DNA of 64,000 nt from Lachnospiraceae bacterium. Its GTDB lineage: Bacteria; Bacillota; Clostridia; Lachnospirales; Lachnospiraceae. The stretch covers positions 62,001 to 126,000 of the forward strand of contig JAQUXP010000001.1 of NCBI GenBank assembly GCA_028692395.1, written 5' to 3'. Of the stretch, positions 56,626-64,000 are shown one piece after another. A model generated the notes under the pieces. The model did not search any database, was not told the origin of the DNA, and saw only the letters and a program-made list of their open reading frames with translations. How positions within the stretch are numbered: the stretch's first letter is position 1; each line of letters begins with the position of its first letter. Position numbers and translations under genes: made by a program.

Positions 56626-59253
56626 TTATTTGCTATTGTTCAGAGCTGCCTGTGCTGCTGCAAGGCGAGCAATCGGAACACGGAATGGGCTACAGGATAC
56701 GTAGTCAAGTCCGATCTTGTGGCAGAATTCTACAGATGTAGGATCTCCGCCGTGCTCTCCACAGATACCGATGTGCAGGCTTGGACGTGTAGTTCTTCCA
56801 AGTTTGATTGCAGTTTTCATCAGTCTGCCAACGCCTTCCTGATCAAGTCTTGCGAATGGATCGCTCTCGAAGATCTTAGCGTCATAGTAAGCATCCAGGA
56901 ATTTACCTGCATCATCACGTGAGAAGCCGTAAGTCATCTGAGTTAAGTCATTGGTTCCGAAGCAGAAGAACTCAGCCTCTTCAGCAATATCATCAGCTGT
57001 AAGAGCTGCTCTTGGGATCTCGATCATGGTTCCTACTTCATATAACATATCGGAACCAGCTTCTTTGATCTCAGCGTCAGCTGTCTCAACAACGATCTTC
57101 TTCACATATGCTAATTCTTTTGCATCACAAGCAAGCGGAATCATGATTTCAGGCTTGATATCCCACTTCGGATGAGCCTTCTTTACATTGATTGCTGCAC
57201 GGATAACAGCCTTTGTCTGCATTCTTGCGATCTCAGGATAAGTAACTGCAAGACGAAGTCCACGATGTCCCATCATTGGGTTGAACTCATGTAAGCTGTC
57301 GATGATCTCTTTGATTCTTTCCACAGTCTTGCCCTGTGCATCAGCAAGCTTCTTAATGTCCTCTTCCTCTGTAGGAACGAACTCATGAAGCGGCGGATCC
57401 AGGAAACGGATGGTTACCGGGCAGCCTTCCAGAGCTTCGTAGAGTGCTTCGAAATCTCCCTGCTGTACTGGAAGAATCTTAGCAAGTGCTTCTTCTCTTT
57501 CCTCTACTGTATCGGAACAGATCATCTCACGGAATGCATCAATTCTGTCGCCTGCAAAGAACATATGCTCTGTACGGCAAAGACCAATACCTTCTGCACC
57601 AAGCTCACGAGCTTTTTTAGCATCTTCCGGTGTATCTGCGTTTGTTCTTACTTTCATGGTTCTGTATTTGTCAGCCCATGCCATGATTCTTCCGAATTCA
57701 CCGGCAATTGTAGCGTCTACAGTCGGGATAGCACCATCATAGATGTTACCTGTTGTACCGTCAAAGGAGATAACATCTCCTTCATGATATTCTTTTCCGC
57801 CAAGTTTGAAGACTTTATTATCTTCATCCATGATAAGATCGGAGCATCCGGATACACAGCAGGTTCCCATACCACGTGCAACTACTGCTGCATGGCTGGT
57901 CATACCACCACGTGCTGTCAGGATACCCTGAGCTGCCTTCATACCCTCGATATCTTCCGGAGAAGTCTCAAGACGTACAAGAACTACTCTCTTACCTTCT
58001 TCAGCCCATGCTTTAGCGTCTTCAGCTGTAAATACAACCTGTCCGCTTGCTGCACCAGGAGCTGCTGCAAGAGCTCTTGCGATTGGTTTTGCTTTCTTGA
58101 TTGCTTCTGCATCGAACTGCGGATGAAGCAGAGAGTCAAGGTTTCTCGGGTCGATCATCTGAACAGCTTTATCCTCTGTGATCATCTTCTCGTCAACAAG
58201 ATCGCATGCGATCTTCAGAGCAGCAGCAGCGGTTCTCTTACCGTTACGTGTCTGCAGCATGTACAGGTGTTTGTCCTCAATTGTGAACTCCATATCCTGC
58301 ATATCTCTGTAATGATCTTCCAGTTTGTCACAGATGCCGATAAACTGATAATATACTTCCGGCATAACGTCTTTCAGCTGATCAATGTGCTGTGGTGTAC
58401 GAACACCTGCAACAACATCCTCGCCCTGTGCGTTCATCAGGAACTCACCCATCAGTTTCTTCTCGCCGGTAGCCGGGTTACGTGTAAATGCAACACCTGT
58501 ACCAGAAGTTTCGCCCATGTTACCAAATGCCATCATCTGTACGTTAACAGCGGTTCCCCATGAATATGGGATATCATTGTCACGACGATATACGTTAGCA
58601 CGCGGGTTGTCCCATGAACGGAATACTGCTTTGATAGCACCCATCAGCTGCTCTTTTGGATCAGTTGGGAACTCTTCGTTAATAGCAGATTTATATTCAG
58701 CTTTGAACTGGTTAGCCAGCTCTTTCAGATCGTCAGCAGTCAGATCAACATCCTGTGTAACACCTTTTTCAGATTTCATCTTGTCGATGAGCTCCTCAAA
58801 ATGTTTTTTTCCGACTTCCATAACAACGTCAGAGTACATCTGGATAAATCTTCTGTAGCAATCCCAAGCCCAGCGTGGATTGCCGGATTTTGCAGCGATT
58901 ACCTCTACTACTTCTTCATTCAGACCAAGGTTGAGGATAGTGTCCATCATACCAGGCATGGAAGCTCTTGCTCCGGAACGTACAGATACCAGAAGAGGAT
59001 TCTCTTTGTCGCCAAATTTCTTTCCTGTGATTTCTTCCATCTTAACAATGCTTGTCATGATCTGATCCATGATTTCATCATTAATCTTTCTTCCGTCCTC
59101 ATAGTACTGAGTACAAGCTTCTGTAGTGATTGTGAAGCCCTGTGGTACCGGGAGTCCTAAGTTTGTCATTTCAGCAAGGTTAGCACCTTTTCCACCAAGA
59201 AGGTTTCTCATGGATGCATTACCCTCTGTAAACATGTAAACCCATTTTGCCAT
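56626..59253 (-). CDS. ppdK: Pyruvate, phosphate dikinase
   Basis: 875 aa, full length. N-terminal ATP-binding domain (GGKGANLAEM), central phosphohistidine domain with GGMTSHAAVVARGMGT, and a C-terminal PEP/pyruvate barrel with GIGLCRTEHMFF, GTNDLTQM and GICGEHGGD. It interconverts PEP, AMP and PPi with pyruvate, ATP and phosphate in the cytoplasm. The strong, regular codon use suggests high expression. Together with the neighbouring PPi-type phosphofructokinase it points to PPi-based glycolysis. Confidence 0.97.
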   Translation of the reverse strand: MAKWVYMFTEGNASMRNLLGGKGANLAEMTNLGLPVPQGFTITTEACTQYYEDGRKINDEIMDQIMTSIVKMEEITGKKFGDKENPLLVSVRSGARASMPGMMDTILNLGLNEEVVEVIAAKSGNPRWAWDCYRRFIQMYSDVVMEVGKKHFEELIDKMKSEKGVTQDVDLTADDLKELANQFKAEYKSAINEEFPTDPKEQLMGAIKAVFRSWDNPRANVYRRDNDIPYSWGTAVNVQMMAFGNMGETSGTGVAFTRNPATGEKKLMGEFLMNAQGEDVVAGVRTPQHIDQLKDVMPEVYYQFIGICDKLEDHYRDMQDMEFTIEDKHLYMLQTRNGKRTAAAALKIACDLVDEKMITEDKAVQMIDPRNLDSLLHPQFDAEAIKKAKPIARALAAAPGAASGQVVFTAEDAKAWAEEGKRVVLVRLETSPEDIEGMKAAQGILTARGGMTSHAAVVARGMGTCCVSGCSDLIMDEDNKVFKLGGKEYHEGDVISFDGTTGNIYDGAIPTVDATIAGEFGRIMAWADKYRTMKVRTNADTPEDAKKARELGAEGIGLCRTEHMFFAGDRIDAFREMICSDTVEEREEALAKILPVQQGDFEALYEALEGCPVTIRFLDPPLHEFVPTEEEDIKKLADAQGKTVERIKEIIDSLHEFNPMMGHRGLRLAVTYPEIARMQTKAVIRAAINVKKAHPKWDIKPEIMIPLACDAKELAYVKKIVVETADAEIKEAGSDMLYEVGTMIEIPRAALTADDIAEEAEFFCFGTNDLTQMTYGFSRDDAGKFLDAYYDAKIFESDPFARLDQEGVGRLMKTAIKLGRTTRPSLHIGICGEHGGDPTSVEFCHKIGLDYVSCSPFRVPIARLAAAQAALNNSK

Positions 59254-59289
59254 CTTTACAAATCCTCCTAATTATATGTTTTTAATTCT

Positions 59290-59361
59290 ATAGTAAAGTA
59301 TGTACCGGTATGTACCAATTCATACTTCTATACAAATATGTGCATATATTTTTACGCACAT
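59290..59361 (-). promoter_or_regulatory. ppdK promoter with direct repeats and an upstream palindrome
   Basis: TTGGTA, 17-nt spacer, TACTAT. Two tandem copies of GGTACATAC lie across the -35 and spacer. Just upstream an inverted repeat, ATGTGC..GCACAT (59338-59361), could bind an activator such as a CRP/FNR-type protein. Confidence 0.5.
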
Positions 59362-59488
59362 GTTTATTTTACCATAAGAACTCTTTTAGTCAAGGAAAAT
59401 ATCACAAAATTCATTCCAAAATCGCACAATATCTGCTATATCGCCGCAAAATTTCCCGTGGAGTTTCTAAGCAGACACATAAAAAAAC

Positions 59489-59525
59489 AAGCTGTAGAAT
59501 CCCCTTTGCCAAAGATCCACAGCTT
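59489..59525 (-). terminator. Terminator after the phosphofructokinase gene
   Basis: AAGCTGT pairs with ACAGCTT around an inner GGATC/GATTC stem, followed on the minus strand by GTTTTTTT. Confidence 0.75.
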
Positions 59526-59545
59526 ATTTTTAAAATATACTTATT

Positions 59546-60796
59546 TTAGCGCTTGCGTTTTGTATCCAACACCAGATGTCTTGGCAGACCATTTACCATA
59601 ATTGGCTGATAATCTCCCTGAATCAGAGGTTTGACATAATCCACAAAGTCCTTGGTAACATAATCTGCCTCACGGTTCATCCACTCTCTTGGCACCAGCT
59701 TTTCTTCATTTGCAATACGATGAACATCATAAATACCTGCAGAACTCATATAAGGATCATCGGACACACGGTCAATCACGATCATCTTGCCCGTATCACC
59801 TTCATCAGCTGACTTCACCGCTGCTCCCCCTACCATAAATGCCTCATCGATATCTACTCTGGAAGCCATATGGGAAGCACTTCTTTGCAGTGTTGAGAAT
59901 TCAACACTTCTTGTCTTGCATCCAATCTCAGAAGCAAAGTAACCTGCCAGATAAGCAGCTGTTCCCTGGAGCTGTTTATGACCAAACGCATCTACATAAT
60001 CAGCACCGCCGGAAAGCTCACACACGTAACGTCCATCTGCCAGATGAATTCCTTCTGAGACAGCAATTACAATAGATTCCTTCTTCTTCAGCAGTGCCCG
60101 TACTTTTTTGGTGCATTTTTCCAGATCAAAATCTGCCTCTGGAAGATAGATCAGATCAGGGCCCTCACACTCCTCCGTCTTGGCAAGAGCTGTGGCACCG
60201 GTAAGCCAGCCTGCATTTCTTCCCATTACCTCAATAATAGTAATCATGGGTTTGTGATAGGTAAGTCCCAGTGCGTCCCGGATAATTTCCTTGGTGGATG
60301 CGCCAATATACTTAGCTGCACTTCCGAATCCAGGTGTATGATCGGTAAGTGCCAGATCGTTATCAATTGTCTTTGGAACACCCAGAAACTTCTGGGGCTG
60401 TCCAGTAATGGTGCCGTAATCTGACAGTTTTTTTATCGTATCCATAGAATCATTGCCGCCGATATAGATAAAAGAATCAATCTCAAGACGATTCAGAATC
60501 TCAAATATTTTTTCAAAAATCTCCCGGTCCTCGTGAATCTCTGGCAGTTTAAAACGGCAGGAACCAAGAAATGCTGATGGGGTTCTCTTCAAAAGCTCAA
60601 TATCCAGTTCATTATGAATCTGTGTGGACAGATCCACATACTGTTCATCTAAGAGACCCTGCACTCCATGCAGCATACCATAGACTTTATGGAACCCACG
60701 TTCCATCGCATTGCTGTATACTCCTGCAAGAGAAGAATTAATTACCGATGTCGGTCCGCCCGACTGCCCTACAATAATGTTACGTTTTTTTGCCAT
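59546..60796 (-). CDS. pfkA: 6-phosphofructokinase, probably PPi-dependent
   Basis: 416 aa from ATG 60796 with TGGAGGATG upstream; the frame continues 26 codons up without a ribosome site. PFK motifs: VGQSGGPTSVINSSL, YIGGNDSMDT, GVPKTIDND and MGRNAGWLTG. The GGND in place of GGDG and the overall length fit the PPi-using group of the family. It phosphorylates fructose 6-phosphate in glycolysis. Phosphate-donor choice is inferred from the motif. Confidence 0.9.
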   Translation of the reverse strand: MAKKRNIIVGQSGGPTSVINSSLAGVYSNAMERGFHKVYGMLHGVQGLLDEQYVDLSTQIHNELDIELLKRTPSAFLGSCRFKLPEIHEDREIFEKIFEILNRLEIDSFIYIGGNDSMDTIKKLSDYGTITGQPQKFLGVPKTIDNDLALTDHTPGFGSAAKYIGASTKEIIRDALGLTYHKPMITIIEVMGRNAGWLTGATALAKTEECEGPDLIYLPEADFDLEKCTKKVRALLKKKESIVIAVSEGIHLADGRYVCELSGGADYVDAFGHKQLQGTAAYLAGYFASEIGCKTRSVEFSTLQRSASHMASRVDIDEAFMVGGAAVKSADEGDTGKMIVIDRVSDDPYMSSAGIYDVHRIANEEKLVPREWMNREADYVTKDFVDYVKPLIQGDYQPIMVNGLPRHLVLDTKRKR

Positions 60797-60881
60797 ACCT
60801 ACATCCTCCAGTTTATATGCATATTTGCACAATCCAATGTAAATATTATACCAATAAACCGTCATTATTGACAAGTGTTTT

Positions 60882-61646
60882 TTAAGGATTCATCTTAAAT
60901 ACTTCATCTGCCGGATAGCCGCCTGCGCATTTTTGCATAGCACGCTGGATACTGTCTTTGGAATTTCCCCATTCGGCATCCTTATTGCGGTAATCATTCT
61001 TATCCACAAACCAGGTTACCTCTTCCTCCAGGCGTTTCATATTCTCCTGCATCAGGCGAAAAAGAACCGGGTAGAATTCAGCCTTCTGCTTCTCATTCAG
61101 CTTCTTCTCCGCCGCCTCTGTCAGATCTCGAAAATGAGGCAGACAAAAACCTTTACTTTTCTGAAACAGCTCCTGGAATTCCGGATTCTTCTTATACATG
61201 TCAAAAAATGTATCCAGATATCTGCGGTAGTTATCTCTGAAATGGTCACAGACATAACAGGTTTGTTCCTGTGCGTCCGCCCATGCACCGATGGAGGTCT
61301 GCGCCGGCTCTTCTACATTTGCCTTTTTCATTCTGGCGGTGAAGGAAGCTTTCTGCGGCTTAAAGGACTGCATCTGTTTTGTCATTTCCTGATTCAGCTT
61401 CTTCAGATGTGTGCTTAAGATCAGCGCACTTCCCAGACGGTTTCCATAATCATACATCATCTTATAATGATGACGGCAGAATCCCACCTCATCTGTCTTT
61501 GCGCGAATATCATCCTCCATATAAGCAGATCCCAGGATAAAGGAGACGGCATGCTGCTCTGCTTCTCTTTCCAAAAAGCAGAAGGGACATTCATCCTTCG
61601 CATGAAACGCATCCATCAGTGGAATTGTGGCAACTGTTTCTTTCAT
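60882..61646 (-). CDS. DUF6062 protein with four Cys/His clusters
   Basis: 254 aa, cytoplasmic. Pairs of metal-binding-like motifs: CPFCFLE (20-26), CRHHYKMM, CYVCDHFR and CLPHF. The spacing suggests two zinc or iron-sulphur sites formed by an internal duplication. Common in Lachnospiraceae; function unknown. It starts nine bases after the M24 peptidase gene and is followed by pfk, so the three may share a transcript. Confidence 0.8.
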   Translation of the reverse strand: MKETVATIPLMDAFHAKDECPFCFLEREAEQHAVSFILGSAYMEDDIRAKTDEVGFCRHHYKMMYDYGNRLGSALILSTHLKKLNQEMTKQMQSFKPQKASFTARMKKANVEEPAQTSIGAWADAQEQTCYVCDHFRDNYRRYLDTFFDMYKKNPEFQELFQKSKGFCLPHFRDLTEAAEKKLNEKQKAEFYPVLFRLMQENMKRLEEEVTWFVDKNDYRNKDAEWGNSKDSIQRAMQKCAGGYPADEVFKMNP

Positions 61647-61655
61647 TCCCGTTCC

Positions 61656-62744
61656 TCAACTTTCCTGTTTTTCGATAACCTGCAGTTCTTTCGTGTAATG
61701 ATTCAAAATTTCCACCCCATCCTCGGTCACCAGAACTAGATCCTCGATCCGCACACCTACGTCATCCGGCAGATAGATACCCGGTTCGATGGAGAAAATC
61801 ATTCCCGGTTTTGCTGTCCTTTGATTGGCTGCGGATACATCTCCTGCCTCATGTACCTCACTGCCGATAAAGTGTCCCAGACGGTGAGTAAAATAAGGAC
61901 CATAACCGGCTTCCTCTATAACACTTCTTGCCGCCCTGTCTATATCGCAGAGAGGTATCCCTGGTTTTATGACAGCTTCTGCCGCCAGCTGAGCTCTTAA
62001 CACTGTCTCATAGACTTTTCGGTGTGCCTCACTGACTTCACCAAAGAAAAAGGTTCTTGTCATATCTGCACAGTAATGATCCTTTTTACAGCCCACATCA
62101 ATCAGAATACAGTCTCCATCCTTCAGGACTGTATCTCCTGAGCCATGATGTCCCCTGGCAGCATTTTCGCCAAATCCTACCAGTGGTTCAAAGGAATGCC
62201 CCTGCGCTCCGTGACTTTTATAGATTGCTTCCAGCTGACCTGCCAGCTCCAGTTCTGTCATCCCCGGTTTGATTCGGGTCTTCAGCTCTTCCATGCTGAC
62301 GTCATTGACACGGGAAGCTTCCCGCATCAAAGCTTTCTCTTCCTCATCCTTTGATGCCCGAACATCGTCCACACATACCGAGGCATTCTTATAATCTGCT
62401 GCTGCATGCAGCTCCATCAGACGCAGCAGAAACTTTGCCTGCATTCCCTTGTCAATTCCCAGAACCTTATCATGCATAACCTCCTGCGCAAGCATCTCGG
62501 ATCCGTCCTCTGTATCGGAATACCATACGATCTCCACATCTTCTACTTCATCCAGGGAAAATAACCGGTTGGAGTATAACTTATGTTTTCCGTCCGCTCT
62601 CAGATACAGCGCCCAAAAACGCTCCCATGGAAGCTCCAGATGTCCTGCCATGTAATAAATTGAATATGGATCCGTAATTACCATCTGTTCCACACCAAGT
62701 CTGCTCATCTCATCCAGTACACGATTCACACGTTCCTTATTCAT
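61656..62744 (-). CDS. M24-family Xaa-Pro aminopeptidase-like protein
   Basis: 362 aa from ATG 62744, chosen because AAGAAGGATGAAACA precedes it; an ATG at 62777 overlapping the upstream stop has none. N-terminal creatinase-like domain, then a pita-bread domain with the metal ligands in LIDVGCKKDHYCADMTRTF, HRLGHFIGSEVHE, SIEPGIY and RIEDLVLV. It cleaves the bond before proline or acts as a related dipeptidase. Next to a peptide-binding lipoprotein gene, it probably helps to use imported peptides. Confidence 0.88.
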   Translation of the reverse strand: MNKERVNRVLDEMSRLGVEQMVITDPYSIYYMAGHLELPWERFWALYLRADGKHKLYSNRLFSLDEVEDVEIVWYSDTEDGSEMLAQEVMHDKVLGIDKGMQAKFLLRLMELHAAADYKNASVCVDDVRASKDEEEKALMREASRVNDVSMEELKTRIKPGMTELELAGQLEAIYKSHGAQGHSFEPLVGFGENAARGHHGSGDTVLKDGDCILIDVGCKKDHYCADMTRTFFFGEVSEAHRKVYETVLRAQLAAEAVIKPGIPLCDIDRAARSVIEEAGYGPYFTHRLGHFIGSEVHEAGDVSAANQRTAKPGMIFSIEPGIYLPDDVGVRIEDLVLVTEDGVEILNHYTKELQVIEKQES

Positions 62745-62776
62745 TGTTTCATCCTTCTTTCTTTTGTTATCAGGCA

Positions 62777-64000
62777 TTACGGCAGGATTGACGGTGCTTC
62801 CTTGATAATCCTGCTGTAATTAATATCTCCTGCCGGATTCATCAGCAGCTCCGTCAGATTTTTATTATAGCCACACAGCACCTGCTGATGGGAGATCGGC
62901 AGCACTGCATCAGCATCTGCCAGAAGCTGTTCTGCCTTTTGATAGAGTTCTCTGCTCTCAGATCTTACACCGGCTGAAGCCGCCGATGCAAGCAGTGTAT
63001 TATATTCTTCATTCTCATATCCTGCCACATTCATCGTAGGATCTGACTCTGCAAACTGGGTAAGGAAATTTCCAGCATCTCCATTATCACCAATCCATCC
63101 ATAAAAGCAGATATCATAGTCACCTTCCGATAATTTCTGCTCGTAATCCTTCCAGTCATAAGCATCGATAGATGCGAAGATCCCCACTTTGTCAAAGTAG
63201 CTTTGCACTGCCTCCGCCAGGAGCTGCCCTGTGGCAGTGTTATATGGCTGGGCGTTGGTATAGGTTATGATATGAACAAAAGTGACACCATTTTCATCCA
63301 GTACCTTCTTTGCGGCCTTCGCATCATAAGAAGTCTGTCTGACCGCCTTCCCGTAATCGGAAACAACCGCCGGAACAACAGATGTGGCAGGTGTCGCATA
63401 TGTCTGATAGAGACTCTCTGTGAGTTTTTCTGTATCCACCGCCTGGGACAATGCCTTACGAAGCTTGGGATCCGTAAGCTTTTTGGTATTATAAGCCATA
63501 TAGTTCACATTCATGCCGTCCTGGCTTAAAATCTCTACCGCACCTGTATCCAGCTGATCCAGAACACTGGGATCCAGACCCTCTGTAAGATCTGCAGCTC
63601 CTGCCGTCAGCATATTAACCCGTTCCGTAAGATCACTCACCGTCTGAAAGACAAGCTTTTGTGTTTCTGCCGCCTGAGCCCGGTAATTCTCATTGGCCTC
63701 CAGTATAATCTGATTTCCTTTATCCCAGCTTACAAACTTATATGGACCTGTTCCCACCGGGTTATTACTGAGATTACCTCCATTTGCCTCACAGGCAGCA
63801 GGGCTGACTATGGGGGCTGACAGGTTCATGGCAAGATCACTCAGGAAAGAGTTCACCGGCGTCACAAGCTCCATCTCAACTGTGGACGCATCTACCACAC
63901 GGCACTCTTTCACATTCCCATAGACAAAGTCGGCATACGTCATACCGGACACAGCTTTGCTCGTCTGCCGGTCAACATTATACTTTACTGCCTCAGCATT
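62777..64000 (-). CDS. Oligopeptide ABC transporter solute-binding protein, N-terminus beyond the window
   Basis: The frame is open to the right edge, 407 codons seen, with the start outside. SBP family 5 (DppA/OppA) features: NNPVGTGPYKF, NYMAYNTKKLTDPKLRKALSQAVD, DICFYGWIGDNGD and ADAVLPISHQQVLCGY. It binds peptides (or nickel or other solutes in some members) outside the membrane. Followed by an M24 peptidase, which favours peptides. Confidence 0.88.
   Translation of the reverse strand, partial: NAEAVKYNVDRQTSKAVSGMTYADFVYGNVKECRVVDASTVEMELVTPVNSFLSDLAMNLSAPIVSPAACEANGGNLSNNPVGTGPYKFVSWDKGNQIILEANENYRAQAAETQKLVFQTVSDLTERVNMLTAGAADLTEGLDPSVLDQLDTGAVEILSQDGMNVNYMAYNTKKLTDPKLRKALSQAVDTEKLTESLYQTYATPATSVVPAVVSDYGKAVRQTSYDAKAAKKVLDENGVTFVHIITYTNAQPYNTATGQLLAEAVQSYFDKVGIFASIDAYDWKDYEQKLSEGDYDICFYGWIGDNGDAGNFLTQFAESDPTMNVAGYENEEYNTLLASAASAGVRSESRELYQKAEQLLADADAVLPISHQQVLCGYNKNLTELLMNPAGDINYSRIIKEAPSILP

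Noticed and set aside
55631..56704. A 357-codon plus-strand frame across the DUF3021 and LytTR genes
   Set aside because: Runs antisense through two well-supported genes, a promoter and a terminator; no start signal.
57385..58563. A 392-codon open frame on the plus strand opposite ppdK
   Set aside because: It is wholly antisense to a highly conserved gene, rich in Cys, Ser and His as such shadows are, and has no ribosome site.

Overview
The window is about 43% GC and looks like the chromosome of an anaerobic gut Firmicute of the family Lachnospiraceae. Supporting signs are pyruvate phosphate dikinase next to a PPi-type phosphofructokinase, a DUF6062 protein, YesM/YesN two-component systems with carbohydrate ABC transporters, many TTG/GTG starts behind strong AGGAGG sites, and lantibiotic-immunity and LytTR/DUF3021 modules. 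I cannot name the genus. Nearly everything is on the minus strand; only a HAD phosphatase and a TetR-type regulator are clear plus-strand genes. I see no tRNA, rRNA, insertion sequence, CRISPR array or origin.

1-23.2 kb is a polysaccharide-utilisation locus whose enzyme set fits type II arabinogalactan: a GH95-type enzyme (cut by the left edge), a GH43 subfamily 24-like exo-beta-1,3-galactanase, a GH30 beta-1,6-galactanase-like enzyme, a GH2 beta-galactosidase, two ABC permeases, two paralogous sugar-binding lipoproteins and a YesM/YesN two-component system. The GH43 and GH30 proteins both end in four FIVAR-like helical repeats and a type I dockerin. The gene right after GH30 encodes a small surface protein with a signal peptide, one cohesin-like domain, a charged linker and a sortase-type C-terminal anchor. 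This reads as a compact cell-wall-anchored cellulosome-like complex for arabinogalactan. Three promoters (GH43, GH30, lipoprotein/permease) carry the same box, GATGAACTTAATCCTAAAG-like, exactly 19 nt from the -10, probably the binding site of the YesN-type regulator.

23.2-31.2 kb holds decayed sequence with a duplicated terminator, an ABC importer of the spermidine/iron/phosphonate class in an operon with a PHP-domain phosphoesterase, and the remnant of a BceB-like permease. 31.2-35.8 kb is a lantibiotic-immunity-type cluster (LanFEG-like ABC transporter and OmpR/EnvZ-type two-component pair) with broken pieces at both ends. 35.8-42.7 kb carries a HAD phosphatase, two MgtA-type Mg2+ ATPases, a receiver-less winged-helix regulator between them and a 51-aa membrane protein at the end.

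42.7-48.7 kb is a five-gene hexitol PTS operon (MtlR-type regulator, IIA, kinase, IICB, polyol-phosphate dehydrogenase). Beside it, 48.77-48.96 kb is non-coding and folds extensively, probably a structured RNA with its own terminator. 49.1-53.7 kb has a Ca2+-type ATPase divergent from a TetR-like regulator, with a shared GGACAA-rich control region, and an orphan 335-aa protein. 53.9-56.3 kb is a LytTR-DUF3021-ABC operon. 56.6-64 kb is central metabolism (ppdK, PPi-dependent pfk), DUF6062, an M24 peptidase and the C-terminal part of an oligopeptide-binding protein cut by the right edge.
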